From Nephrocerus scutellatus (taxonomy: Eukaryota > Arthropoda > Insecta > Diptera > Pipunculidae): a stretch of DNA of 64,000 bases. The stretch spans positions 20,385,462 to 20,449,461 of the forward strand of contig OX352763.1 in the NCBI GenBank assembly GCA_947095585.1. The letters are read 5' to 3'. Position 1 is the first letter of the stretch; each line of letters opens with the position of its first letter. The position numbers were made by a program, and so were the translations under genes. The notes under the pieces were generated by a model that ran no database searches, was not told the origin of the DNA, and saw only the letters and a list, made by a program, of their open reading frames with translations. This document shows positions 1-12,169 of the stretch, piece by piece.

Positions 1-378
1 ACTTAATTAAATACGACACACAGAGGAGCAGATGCAAATGCAAAAAGGATGTGCAAGAAAGGATAATAATTATAATAATATTTTATAGCAAAGTTGTTTG
101 GTTGCATTTGGATAAATAGATACTTTGGGGAAATAGATACACAGATATTATGTAGATACATTAAAGGCGAACATGGAAGAGCAAAGCGCTAATTAAGTTC
201 TTCCCAATCATCATCGCACTAGAAATGGTTTATTGTATAGGTTGGCAGGCAGTTTTGCATATCTATTTACACTATAATGTATTTACACTAAAAAGGGTGG
301 ATGGGGGAGACAATCGAGGGAAGATCAAGAACGAAAAACGCATAAAGTTTTAACCGAGAAAATTTCCATATCACTTAC
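1..378 (-). other. Start of intron 2 of the secreted Cys-rich gene
   Basis: On the minus strand exon 2 ends at 379 and is followed by a strong donor, GTAAGT, at 378-373. The rest to the window edge is read as intron. It is AT-rich, with several GATAC-type motifs around 110-165. I see no convincing further exon with an AG acceptor and GT donor here, so the third coding exon should lie outside the window. Confidence 0.6.
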
Positions 379-426
379 ATTTTTGCAATCTTCAAAGTCC
401 ATACAGTGATGCCAATCTTGAACAAA
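379..426 (-). CDS. Coding exon 2 of a secreted cysteine-rich protein (anosmin/Kal1-like candidate)
   Basis: This is a 48-nt, phase-0 mini-exon encoding 16 residues, FVQDWHHCMDFEDCKN. It is bounded by an ideal acceptor (branch-like CTAAT, then a long CT-only tract, then TTTTCAG) and by the donor GTAAGT at 378. It continues exon 1 (20438-20560) in frame. Together they give C34-x3-C38-x10-C49-x5-C55, with an aromatic residue (W46) before the third Cys and D/E residues before the fourth. That spacing, after a signal peptide, resembles the N-terminal Cys-rich box that precedes the WAP domain of anosmin/KAL1 proteins, which are extracellular heparan-sulphate-binding adhesion factors. The family call is inference. 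The pairing with exon 1 rests on matching phase, strand and both splice sites, and on the absence of a competing exon. A different Cys-rich secreted family is possible. Confidence 0.65.
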
Positions 427-460
427 CTGAAAATAGAAGAGAGAGAAAGAGAGAAGATTA
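427..460 (-). promoter_or_regulatory. Splice acceptor region of exon 2
   Basis: Read on the minus strand, this stretch has a branch-point-like AAACTAATC, an uninterrupted C/T tract of about 20 nt and TTTTCAG directly before exon 2. It is one of the cleanest 3' splice signals in the window and is the main reason to believe such a short exon. Confidence 0.65.
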
Positions 461-484
461 GTTTATAGTTTTTTTGTTTACTTT

Positions 485-513
485 CGTTTGGTTTGGTTTG
501 GTTTGGTTTGGTA
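485..513. repeat. (TTTGG)n microsatellite
   Basis: A short run of TTTGG pentamers (GTTTGGTTTGGTTTGG and flanks) lies about 60 bp upstream of exon 2 in transcript sense. It is simple sequence with no role visible. Confidence 0.8.
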
Positions 514-980
514 TACAGTAGCCACTCGATAAGTGTCACCAATTCGGTATTACTTATAGTGTTTTTGAATCAACTAAGATTTTTTAAACGAAATTTCCTA
601 CTTTATTAATAAAATATATTATATGCAACATTTCTAGAATTTAAAAGCGTTTACCCTCAGTTAAAACTTTTTGTAAATGAATCGTTTCCTCTTGAATTGA
701 ATTAAATTGTTTAGAAAATTTGTAAATTAAATAGCTGGAGACCGATTAAAGCAAATGAATTTATTATTATTTAAATACATGAATTAAAATTAATGAAAAC
801 GAATTGAGATATTTATTGGAGTCAAGTTCAAAGCTTGGCTTGTGTCGCAATCGTACTTCTTGTGTCTTCTCTACGCCTCTCTTTTTGCGACTGACTTGTA
901 TTTCATATTTTTTTTTTGACAGTTCATTTGTAAGGCGAAAAATATTTGTACATTTTATGACTTTATAATTATAAAATAAA

Positions 981-1093
981 TAGTAGTGAGACACTTAAAA
1001 GTGCTGGCAACGAAATAGAACGAGTGATAATTGTGTTTTAAAATTATCACTCGTTCTATTTTGTTGTCAGCACTGTTAAGTGTCTCACTACTA
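981..1093. repeat. Near-perfect inverted repeat, 52-bp arms
   Basis: The left arm (981-1032) starts TAGTAGTGAGACACTT and the right arm (1041-1093) ends AAGTGTCTCACTACTA. The arms pair over about 52 bp with only three mismatches, around a loop of about 8 nt. In a plus-strand RNA two of the three mismatches would be G-U pairs and the third A-G. It could be the terminal palindrome of a foldback/MITE element or a hairpin-RNA source. No transposase lies between the arms. The host intron is transcribed from the opposite strand. Confidence 0.85.
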
Positions 1094-1646
1094 GTACTAC
1101 TAACAGTGGATTGAACATTTCACAGCTGACTAAGAAAAAAGACTCGGAAAGCATATAAAATGCTTGTATTTATCAACATAATAGCCCTTAATTCAATACA
1201 CTACCTAATTCCATTATTATTATTTTCCAATTTAAATTAATTATTATTTATTTATTTATTTATTCTACGATAAGTATCATCAGCAAAAACGCCTTAATAT
1301 ATAATGTAATATAAAATAACATATAGAAAGCAAATTTATTACAAAATTCAATTCAAACTTAAGCCTAGGTAAAGAATTATCAAATAAATTATAACATTTA
1401 TTAAAAGTAGAAGAAGATTGGTGAAGTGGATCACACTCACCATAACATGTATTATGAAGTCCTAAATAAAAAAAGTTCCTAGCTCTTAAGCTATGTGGAT
1501 AGTCACAGAAGTACTCGACCTGACTTATAGATAGCGGTTTTTGTTTAAAAAGAATGACTGTGGTAGAAAGAACCAACCTTACAAAGCTTAAATTTGACGT
1601 TTGAAGACGCTACGATGTTTAGTAATTGTACGACAGCCATCAATAA

Positions 1647-1760
1647 ATGGTGTTGGATGAACGTCGACTGAAAGTGCGTGAGCTAGCAGATATGGCAGGC
1701 ATTCCAAAAAGTGCTGTACATCATATTTTGACTGATAGTTTGGACATTTTGTTTCGGTAG
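1647..1760 (+). mobile_element. mariner transposase N-terminal fragment
   Basis: The plus-strand translation from 1647 reads MVLDERRLKVRELADMAG and continues IPKSAVHHILTDSL. This matches the helix-turn-helix of mariner-family transposases, where a block of the type 'kvrELAd..giSk.sVh.IL' binds the terminal inverted repeat. The frame ends at a stop near 1758 and no catalytic DDD part follows, so it is a short dead remnant. Confidence 0.75.
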
Positions 1761-1799
1761 AAAAAAAAATCGAATAATCGAATAGTCGCAGTCGCTCTA

Positions 1800-4700
1800 A
1801 TTATTCGGATAGCTCAGTATTCGTATATTCACATTGGAAACCCTACTTGCCCATTTCTATTACTGTAACTTTGGAATCAATGTTTTAATGCATCTGTCAA
1901 GTGCTGTGAATACTTTGTCCATCAAAATGTTTTAGACTTTTTTTTTTGTGATGCAGTACATTCAAGAAATGTTTCACAGATTCTGATTGGGTCTTATAAT
2001 TAATCCGAACAATAACAATTTAACTTTTTATTTTGATAACCAAAAAACGATTTTTGTTCCTACCAGAAAACAACAATCAAAATCAATTGAAATTTATTGA
2101 TCGATCAGAACACAAAGAACGCATCGACGGGTTACTTGGTTTCACTATAATTGACTGAAATTGCCATTGAATTCAATTTGGGATCTTTATGACTGGTCCG
2201 TCGATGCATAAACAACAGTTAAGCATTTGACGTTTGTTGTTAACATTGGAAGAAGTGCAGGAAGGGAGAAAGAAAGCTTAATTGCTATTCAATTGGAGGG
2301 GGTATAAAAAAGTTCATTTTGATTATGTTTAGCATTTGGTACGGACATTCTGGATGACTGATTTACAGTAACGTGTTTCAATTGAGAAAAAAAAATCGCA
2401 TCGACAGAAGGTCAATCAAATCGTCTCTCAAAAGAAAACAAAATACTTAAATGAAATTCCAAACTTAAATGAATAAGAACGATAAATTGTTCTTAACTCA
2501 TTGCCTCAGTGCGCTGTGTCATGGTACATTATCGCCGTATCTTTCTGTTTAAATTTCGTCTTTATACGATTGAATCTTTCTTTTTACCACAGCGAGAAAA
2601 GTGCTTATCGATGAAGAAGTGTTCAGCGATCGTGTATCCGCTCACAGTCACAATGACGTAGTGATGCATGCAGATGCCATAAGCGAAGAAACCCGTTTTT
2701 TCTGTCGTCTATATTCTTCTTCTTACTTTGATTAATTTAAATGTTTAATGCATATTTATGCGGATACACGTTTCCTACAAATACTTGTCTTTTTAGTTTT
2801 TTATTTCCATTCGTCTTCTGCGAATTGCGCAGTGTGCTAACTTATGTCATAATTTATTTAAAACATGGATCGTTTTTTATAAACAATTCGTGATGAACAA
2901 AACTGTCGAAACAGGAAACCTCCAACTGTGCGCAACAGTAGTGAAAGTATCCTTGCGAATTTTTACATAATTTTTACAAATTGTTTCGACGAGTTGAGTA
3001 ATTGCAACAAATGGAGAAAGTAAAAAGAAATTGAATATCAGACAAAGAGCGCTGTTTGATTTGTCCTCCTTGTGACAATTTTTCATTCGCTAAATGCACT
3101 ACGTTTCATTGCCAGTGTAGCCATTAGGGCATAAAATTGCTCACCCTTAGGTAGTCACTTGGTAATTGCCATCCATTAGTCACAGAGAGAATAGTTTCTA
3201 TGATAATAGTCGCTCTATGATAAATTTTTATTCTTCTGTGAGACAGAGCGTTCTTTGGTCACAAGATGCGATATGAATGTCATCCTACCTGCCTGCATAT
3301 TTCAAACCAGCAGGCCCAATGTCCTTCAATGGCATATTTTCCACTCAATTGAATTTGCAGATACATATGCGAGTATATTGTAAAGGACACAAAAACGGAA
3401 AACCCTAACGAAGACGAAGAAAAGTAATAAAACATAAAATAAAGCACTTTTGTAATAATTCACATAACCATTGTCGTTTATCCATTCAGTAATTCATTTA
3501 TTCATTCATTTGACGACGGAAATTCATTGAAGAAAAAGTCAGATTAATGCATTTATTTTTTGTCCTCCACCGCGCGTTACGATAGCCGAAATTATCAGCA
3601 GGAAATATATGGATAGTTTCGTTGTTGTAATTTTCTTCAAACTTCTTCCTATGTATGCAACCAGGTGTGAAAAGGTTTTATGCGCGCGGTCTTAAAAGGA
3701 AATCCTTTCAATAGAGACAGAATACGCTGAGCCATTCTTCTGAGTTTGGTTTGGTTTGATTGTTTCTTGTCTGCATCACCATTACTGCAATGCCCACCTG
3801 AATGAGGTTTTGTTTTTTTTCTATGCGTCGTATATGCAGCGAGATTTGTAAAACTCCACAGCAAGCTGGCCAGCACCCAATGAATAATTATACAAAAGCA
3901 TGAATGAGCGCTTCTGTTCATTTTTTTTTTCGTTTTCTTTTCCATACATTTTTTATATACATACTTTGTAAAGGAATATTATTATCCCCTTAATCAATGC
4001 ACATCCCATGACACGAAAGAAAATCAGCGCGTCCTCCCGGCACTTCCAAATGGATATAGTATTATGGAAACCGAATACTACCATAGGCTTTGATGCTGCA
4101 AGATGAGCAGAAAACAACACAATAGAAATGAGGAACCCCTGCGGTAGGTCAGTCATGGAGGAAGATATTTTATGTATACTCACTGCCATCGATTTACTCT
4201 ACAAGGCTTAGAAGCAAGACTTTTTGGCTAATCGTCATGCGTGTTAACATGTGTGTATATGCTAATTTGTATGGCGAATGTCATACTGATACATCAAATC
4301 CCGTTTTACTTAGGGGAGAGCACTTTCAGACACCGTAACGTGAAATTTTATTCAAGTGATTGTACATAGATGGCTAAAATGATCCTTAAAGTTTTAGGTA
4401 TGTAGAGACAGAAACGCTTAGACAGACTAAGGACACAGATACAAATACGAGTAAAACACACCGATACACGTTTTGAAAGTTAAAAGATAAAATTCTTTAA
4501 AAAAAATCACATTTCACCTCTATATACACATTTCTTAATTAAAACGATGCGCGATGATGATAATGCTCTGACTATCATCGCCTCGGCTGCTACGAATAAA
4601 TATTGCGCTACTGAATAGAAGCAAATTGGCGTAATCCAATTAAATTATAGTAGATGAGCCTGTCCCACCCACGTCCCACGCAAAACAATCAAATTGTCGT

Positions 4701-5335
4701 AATTTACATGCTCGTTCCAAATGTCGCATCGCGACGGCAAACGACTTGCCCTTTTTACAATATATTTCTGTCAGATGAGCAAAGTGCTCGTTCGACTTTG
4801 TCGGATGATGATAGATCGGAGGTAGGGCACAGAGCATCTACGAGTATTTGGGGGCAAATATATTTATTTTTTTTTATCCATACTGTTTTTTGGTTTGTTT
4901 TTTTTATAGTAAACAACAAAAATAAAGCCAACTGCTGGCAATTTAACCTTCAAGAAACTTATATCATTGTACCGTGGCTGTATAAATGTAGTGCAAATAA
5001 TTGTTTTCTATATTCTTCAGATGCATGTATGTGAAGAAAGGTAGACTGGCGGCGGTTACCCAGATTATATCAATCCGACAGTAGTTGTATGATATTTGTA
5101 AACAGACAAAATACAACTGAAAAGATATATGTACTGACATGAGGAATTCCAATAAGACCAACCGAGGATAACAAACTGACAAATTTTATACAAAAATTAT
5201 TAAACGGAACGGTCAATTCAGAGATAATTTTGATGAGTAGACATACAATCTTCCAGAGACATAGATAGACGTAAAACTAGGCAGGCACAAAGTCGGACGA
5301 TATTAGTCGATAGAATGACTAAGACTTTACTAATT
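1800..5335. other. Intronic spacer, nothing recognised
   Basis: AT-rich sequence with scattered short frames on both strands (for example minus 3649-3945, 98 codons, and plus 4654-5034, 126 codons). They show no domain, no signal peptide pattern and poly-A/poly-T driven composition, so I treat them as chance frames. Confidence 0.55.
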
Positions 5336-5339
5336 ACAG

Positions 5340-5500
5340 AAATGTAACAAGTAAATCTAAAAATAAACTTCGTTTTTCGGGTACAAACTTTTATGTATAG
5401 ATCGACACACGCCACACGCTACACGCCACACGCCACACAGTCCTTTATTATTTGGTAATAACCCTGACATTGAGTTGCTCACCAAATTTCAGGCCTCTAG
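5340..5500 (+). repeat. Dispersed CACACGCCAC-rich repeat, copy 1
   Basis: It contains CGGGTACAAACTTTTATGTA, then ATCGACACACGCCACACG and repeats of ACGCCACACG, then CAGTCCTTTATTATTT. The same order recurs at 53216-53480 and, in inverse orientation, at 9270-9470. Three diverged copies in one window indicate a moderately repeated element of about 200-270 bp. No coding capacity is visible. Confidence 0.75.
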
Positions 5501-5551
5501 GTCAGGTGGTCGTCAGCGAAAGAGTGAATTGGATTAGAAGTCACAAGTCCC

Positions 5552-5806
5552 ATCATTAATAAAAATGAGAAAGAGTGTTGGGGACAAAACAGAACCCTGG
5601 GGAACGCCAGCATTTAAGTAATGTACTTTAGACTTGGAACCGTCCAATACAACTTGAATTAAGCGGTTCAAAAGATAGCTTCTAATCCAGTGAAGCTGTT
5701 TATCATAAACTCCATAAGCACGCATTTTTGACAAAAGAGCTTGATGCCAAACTCTGTCAAATATCTCTGAAATATCGAGTGCAGCAGCTTTGGTTTCTCC
5801 AAATTG
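5552..5806 (-). mobile_element. LINE reverse transcriptase fragment (CR1/Jockey-like)
   Basis: The minus-strand translation carries ALDISEIFDRVWH, the RT block with the first catalytic Asp (usually LDISKAFDRVWH). It then gives SYLLNRLIQVVLDGSKSK and PQGSVLSPTLFLIFIND, the conserved palm block that leads to the YADD motif. The frame breaks before YADD, so the copy is truncated on both sides. Related RT pieces lie at 38.3 and 54.3 kb. Confidence 0.9.
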
Positions 5807-6060
5807 TAAGACATATTACTGACGAATTTTCGTCCACCTGACCGATGTGAATTGCAATGTCCAAACTGTGTGACGTCGGACTAGTCATGAAACTGCGTAC
5901 TGAACGTTTCAGATAGCTAGCATGTGTAGAGCGAATGGATATCAACGGCACGCAGAGTTTTGAATCTAAGCCAGATGGAAAGCACAATAAAGGAAGGCCT
6001 TACATTCAGGCATAAGTGGAGGATGCCGTGAAAAAGAATAGGTATGCACATTTAGAGGCA

Positions 6061-6235
6061 ATTGGACAGGGTAAGGTTAGGTTGAGGTGGTAGTCGGCAG
6101 AAATGCTGAAACACTTAGACCAGTTAAGGTCCATTGGATAGGGAGACTGAGCTAACTGGAGAGGAATGTTAGTTGAGACCCAGGCTTACCCCCCAGTCTG
6201 TAGCGTCACCTAAGTTAGTAAGTTACAAAAAACCG
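6061..6235 (-). mobile_element. LINE 3' UTR fragment with TTAGG-like end
   Basis: The core ACACTTAGACCAG...GGTCCATTG and the AGGTTAGGTTGAGG edge match the 3' end of the LINE at 37.46-38.10 kb in the same orientation. No coding part is attached. It is probably a 5'-truncated insertion of that family. Confidence 0.6.
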
Positions 6236-6239
6236 CCCA

Positions 6240-8600
6240 CTGCCATGCCCTTTTTAAAAAAATCCTAGTGTTGTCGACGACAAAAACACCTTTAAGATCC
6301 ACTAAAAACATAAAAAAACAAATTCTGCATCAGTTGTTGGTTTTTCGTAAAAACCTTTAAAATTTCCACTTAGCTCATTTTTTTTTTTTGGTTAAAAGGC
6401 ATAAGTGTGTATTTATAAACTCCCCTTGCTCTAATTAAGTGTCAGTATATTTTTTAACTTAAAAAAATTCCAACCTGTAACCAATGCTAGCTACAATGAA
6501 ACTGACAAATTATTGAAATGAAATTTCTTCAGCATCGTTTCAGGGGATCATCATATGTTTGGACTAAAGCTTTTTGTTTGTGTGTTATTCAGTAGCTTAA
6601 AACGTTCGTTAACAGAGTATTCGTTCAGAGTTTAAAACTCTCCGTTTTATCAATTTCAATTAGCTTCCACCGATACGCACGATATGCTAACACGGGCAGA
6701 GGCCTAAAACTGATTTATTTATTTGTTGTTGTTGCCCAACACATAAAAACTAATTAGGTATAGATGTATGCATAAATCATGTAACTAAAAAAAGGGGGAA
6801 AGTGCTATTTTGATAAACACACATACATAAAACGGACGGACCAACATAAAGGTGTACCTACGAACAAACAAAACTTAAGAAGGAAAAGATGACGAAGATG
6901 ACAACAACAAAGTTCAATAAAAAAATTTGGTTTTAAAATTTGATGACTTGGAAAATTCAATTAGAACTAAGTTGTATCTCACGGGTGCCGTAAAAGATCG
7001 ACAGAGCGGTAAAGATGACACACAGAGATGTCGACGCTGACAATCAAAACGATCGAGAAATTCCATACAAGGAGCAGGTGTAGCTTCAGTTTTTTTTTTC
7101 TTTTGAAAAAATTAATACTAAAATGATAAATTTAATGGTCAATAATAGAGCTTAGACGATGAGAAGCATTTGGGTGATTTGATGACAATCTAATGCGCAG
7201 TTTTAATGAGGATCGCCGCCTCAACTAACTAGCAGATGAAAGAGCTTGCTATTGAGGTATGTTTCCATTAAATTAAAAAAATTGAAACTTCTCTGTGCTT
7301 GGAAATAAAATTGCTCCCTCCAAAGAAAATCAATAAATCCAATCAATTCGTGATGTAATATGTACCTACTTACGACTTGAAGGAGAATTGAAATGCAGGA
7401 AGAACCACACATGAGCCGCCCTCGCTCTGCCATATAAAATTTATCTTTTGTGGCTTTCGTTTGTGGGCAAAAACCGGCAGCACCAATCCTTTAACCGAAC
7501 TGTGCTGTGTCCTACATTTAGATGGCGATGCGATCAGGTTTTATGTGGACTTTTGTGGTATACTCGAATGAGAATCTTGAGTCACTCCGCATCCGCATTT
7601 ATCACTTAAAAATTGTAAAATCTCCAGTTTCTCTAGGAGATGAATTGTGACTAACAGCAACCACATACCACCAACGTTACAAATTGGAAGCACAAATAAC
7701 AAATAACGAACCTTAATTTAGATGCAAGTTAATTAAGTTAAAATATCCTTTACTGAGATAGAGATAGAGACAGAAAGAGATATCGGTTGGTGTCCTGTTC
7801 AACACGACGACAACAACGAATGTGGAACACAAATTAAATTCGTCCTACTTTGTCTCTGTGTATGGTTATGTGGCTCCTTTTGTGAGGGACAAAAACCGCC
7901 CTCGTTTACCACAAAATTCTCCTCTGAGTTTATTATTTGTTCTTTTTTGTTCGCTTTACTGTCAAGGTACTATGTTATAAAGCAGCTCTGCTGTAATTCT
8001 GCAATCCAAACCGACGAGGGGGAGAAAAACCAAGAAAATGAGGGGCGCACATCTACTTTAGTGTGTGTCTCCTCGAGCAAATAATTGTCCAACCGAATAA
8101 CGCTCTGGGGTTTGGTTGCGATGGGGAGACCTGATGAATGAGACGCTGCAGCAAAACTGCACTCAATGCAGATGCACTACAAAAGGAATAGCAATGGGAA
8201 AGGGAAATGAGGACGAATGCATTTCTTTTTTGTTGCAATGACTTTGGCCTGGTTTTTTGGTGTCTCTTTATAGTGAATGTGATGTAGGAATTTGTTTTGT
8301 TTTGTTGTTGTTTTCTTTTGTTTGAAATTAAAATTGTCAGCAGTGGCAAGACCTGCCAAAGTCTGGGCATTTTTAGATAATCATTAATTATTTTACTTTA
8401 AATGAGCCTATGAGCTAGGCGTACTTTGGTGAAATCCGAACTATTAATCATCCGCTCTATGATGGATAACTTAATTGAGTTTAAGTAGGAGGCATTTATG
8501 CTCAGCAATTTCCCGATCGAATTAAAACTATTTACCTATATATCTATCTTTTTATCAGTTAATACAAATAGTAAGGAATGTGACAACTTTTAGTTCGATT
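6240..8600. other. Intronic spacer, nothing recognised
   Basis: AT-rich, with poly-purine and GA-rich patches (for example 7755-7785). The frames on the minus strand at 7221-7433 and 8053-8370 have no recognisable features. Confidence 0.5.
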
Positions 8601-8619
8601 TTCAAAGATAGGGTTCAAA

Positions 8620-9040
8620 ACGCCGATTGTGTCGTTGACAGTGTGGACAGTGGCGCTGTCCTATTGAAACCCAGTCTCCAGTCGCCCAAGTCTTCCTCTA
8701 CAAACGTAGGGAATAAAAAGTCTGTTAAAATGGCACGATAACGATCGCCATTGACTGTTAGTGCGGCTCCTCGCTCATTTTTGAAGAAAAATGGCCCTAT
8801 GATGCCTTTGGATCATATTCCACAACAAGGAGTAAGTCGTTTTGGGTGTATTGTTATATTTAGATTTTCTGTGTTGTCCCAATACGGAAATTTTGCTTGT
8901 TCACATAACCACTGATGTGAAAATGAGCTTCGCCGGAAAGGAAAGTACAATGGAAATATTACGAAGGATATTGCCTAAAACAGCAATTCTCTACCTAGCT
9001 GGTTTGTTTACATTTTTCGCAACGCCATCAGATTTTATTT
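8620..9040 (-). mobile_element. Tc1/mariner-like transposase, central (catalytic) part, decayed
   Basis: On the minus strand one frame gives GPFFFKNERGAALTVNGDRY followed by RAILTDFLFPTFVEEDLGDW. This is the conserved stretch just before the second catalytic Asp block (WFQQDGATCHTA-type) of insect mariner-like transposases. After W the frame is lost by a small shift, although the remains of the QQDGA block can be followed in the next frame. Upstream (about 8830-8990) shows stop-ridden remains of the SEAHFWLNGYVNKQN-type block. It is a pseudogene. Confidence 0.8.
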
Positions 9041-9269
9041 AAAAACATAACGCAGCTATGGTGGTTGTCATTATTGTACGGAGAACAGCCTTTAATCAGC
9101 TTAAAAGCCAACCGGCTCTGAATGCATCAAGTTCCAGCAGATTTAAGGCTGGTCAGATGCTGCTTTGAATCTCTGGCATAGCACTACAAGGTTATACGGG
9201 GCCACAAGGGGATCAGTGACAATAAGACAGGGGATAAACTATTGTCATCGGCCATTTTTGAGACACCAC

Positions 9270-9470
9270 ATGCGACATGTGTCGCGAGTTGCGTGTGGCG
9301 CGTGTAATGCGTGGAAAATGATTATTTTGACTACTTTTAGATCATTTTTAACAAACTTTCACACGTCCTATAAAGCTGAAATTGTGTGCGAGTACAACGC
9401 GTGTATCGATAAATACAAAAAAGTTTGTACCCGAAAAATAAGCTCTTTTACATTTACATTTATAAAACTT
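9270..9470 (-). repeat. Dispersed CACACGCCAC-rich repeat, copy 2 (inverted)
   Basis: The minus strand reads TTTTTCGGGTACAAACTTT from 9440, then ATTTTCCACGCATTACACG and CGCCACACGCAACTCGCGAC. These match copy 1 (5.34 kb) and copy 3 (53.2 kb). It lies in opposite orientation to copy 1 within the same intron. Confidence 0.65.
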
Positions 9471-9479
9471 TAAACTTTG

Positions 9480-12165
9480 CACGGAGCAAAAACCTTTTAT
9501 CGTTCGATGCCAACATCAACGCACTCTGATTGATTCAGAAAAATGCGTAAGTACCTTAGAACGCCATTGTCAGTATAATCGTAAAATTCCACACAAGAAT
9601 ACAAGAATTAATAGATTCCTCCCTATTTGACATATAGACTGCTACTTGGCTGATGCTTTTATATAATCCAAGTGAAATAAATAATCGTACATCCTACACC
9701 AAAAGGATTATTTGCTTAAAATCCGCAAAGATGTACGAGTACAATGTTCAAGCGATGTCATCATCATCAGTCTATGATGGGTGACTGCGTGACAACAGAC
9801 AACAATCCTCAAGCGCGTTACAAATGCGAATTTAATCCCGTTTTAATTGTACTTTCCGCTCGCTGCTGTCTCGTCACTAAAGCTCTTAAATCTCAGGCAT
9901 AACGAAATAGCCACGTTGACATATTTTACAGCAGTGGATATGGCAGACGCATTCGCCGTTTTATTTGTATCTACGAGTTTATACTGAGGGACAGTGAAGT
10001 GCTGCATCAGCATTCACGTACAGCAAACAGGCAAATCGGCAAATCCTGATTGTCAGATCAAAAGCGCGTAGACAAAAGCCATCGTATATATCGAGCGAAA
10101 TCCTTTTGTTATCTTTGGCTTTGCCACCGACTGAAATGTACTTTGCCATTATGTGAATTTTTCTATTTTCTATTTGTGCTGGTACGACGCAAAGCGTATG
10201 TCTCCACAACATTGGAGAGCATTTTTCATTGTCATTGCTCGACATTCGGATGGTCGTATTAAAGGTTTTTTTTGAAGCTCCGATTGTCAACATAGGAACG
10301 TTTATAAGCCTCAATGGGATACGTTCTACAACATTTGCATTCATAGTGAACTCATTACTCACTGTAGTTTCTGAGAGTTGTTAATTACTCACATATTTCA
10401 TAGAAGAAAGACAGAAAAATAAAATAAAAATGCAGATAAACGAAAGTGCTTTTCTCTCATCGTTTAAGAAGGGATAGGTCCTTTTATATATTAATCGAAA
10501 AACTTCAAAACTCTTGATTGGAATGCTTAAAAAATTCCCCCCGAACATCAAATCGAAAAAGGAATTTGCATTAATTTTTCCAAATGACGAAACGAAATTA
10601 AAATCGACCGCTTCACCCACCCCACTGCAAGTCCCACATCAGCCACAACCCCTCTCGTGTATGTCTCGTGGAATCCTGCGTCAGAGTGACTACGCTTGCG
10701 TACCTCATCCGCGTTTTAAGCCGATTAAAGGCGATAGCGGCTTGCGGATTGTGGATTGCGTAGCAAAATGCAAATTCAATAAAAGGACAAATTCAAATTT
10801 AAAGTGCGGATTTTCTCCGCATTCAATTTAAGGACGGAAACAAAATAAACAGTTGCAAATACGGCTAAAAATACAAAAGGATGACTCTGTTCATTTACTT
10901 AATCATTTTTGTAATAACAGTTGTGGCGCGTGAATGTGTGTGTTGTCTTTTGTCCTAGCCGTCCGCAGACAAAGAGCCTCTGATTGTTTGCAAACAAATA
11001 CAAACACAAGCACGAAAAAACGAACAGGACAACTGAGAATTAATCTAGAAATTAAAACGAAAAAAATGAACCAACCAACGTCCTAGAGTCAACTTTTTTT
11101 TTGATTGTACATTAATCTGAAATGCAACGCGGATATGCAAGTCCTTGATGGACGGACCACATGCAGAGGTAATTACATTGAGGAATTCAGCCGCGCTCGC
11201 TCACGATATGATATTTTAACAATCGAGCGAGAGAACAATCGCGAAGGGTGGTTCGGATTATTCGCAAAGTCGAGTCGTATCTAAGCCTGGTAGGGTGGTA
11301 CGAGGTAGGAAAGCAACAATGGAACCGGACAGACGAAGCATTATTTTCAAATAACAATAATTACGATATTATCACGTGCGCGTTGTTAATGCTCAGTGCT
11401 GTACCCGTTTATGGAGGAGACCGAATCCTCAGTTGCAAGCCCATATATGTAGGCATAGACAGAGTTGCACAGGCATTGGATATTGCTAAATGCCGTTAAA
11501 AACCCATTCACGTTCGAGTCATATAATTTTATTTTTTAAATATTCTTTTCTCTGTATACGTTCTGATAATTACGAAGATATTATTTCTTTCTTCAAAAAC
11601 ATTATGATGGGTAGCGAGGAGGAACACGTGGCCAGTAGGCCTCTTGATAGAGTTGATCGACGATATCGATAGTTCGGTCGGTCGGTCGGACGTGTGCGCT
11701 CCCTGTATTGTTCAATAAGATTCGATTGGACGTTTTTATGACTGAAAAATATTATGCGCGGACGACGAGGTAGCATATTGAACCGAACAAGCAGACAGCA
11801 ACAATCAACGCATACAAAAAAGCACCATCCGAATGTCCAAAATACGGCAACCAAAAAGGGAAGAAAGACAGAAAATATATAAGAATAAAAAACCGCCTTC
11901 AACAAAAGAGTACGCTCATCAAAAGAAAGAACAATGAGGAGAATCCTTTTTTTTTCTTACATCAGCGACAAGCCGACAAAACCCGTGCGCTTCCGTTGTT
12001 CGTCGGAATTAGAAACAGTCAATGGTTTTAAGTGAAAGACATTTGCAGTGTTTAGAGTTTTTGTATCATCGGATTTCGGATCAAAAGGGGACGATAAGCA
12101 GCAGACAATGTATTTGAAAGATGCAAAAAAAGGCATTGAATGTCTCAACGCTATCTGCAAAGTTC
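9480..12165. other. Intronic spacer, nothing firm
   Basis: No recognised gene. A lone TATCGATA (the Drosophila DRE core) sits at about 11664-11671 beside a GGTCGGTCGGTCGG run. Without other promoter elements or an adjoining gene I do not call a promoter. The frames at 9979-10362 (minus) and 10514-10831 (plus) lack any domain. Confidence 0.5.
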
Positions 12166-12169
12166 TAAG

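Noticed and set aside
4654..5034. 126-codon plus-strand frame inside the long intron
   Set aside because: Contains poly-T-encoded Phe runs and no domain; runs antisense to the host intron without regulatory signals.
11660..11690. TATCGATA (DRE core) beside a GGTCGG repeat as a housekeeping promoter
   Set aside because: A single octamer in the middle of a long intron, with no initiator at a fitting distance and no ATG-led gene on either side.
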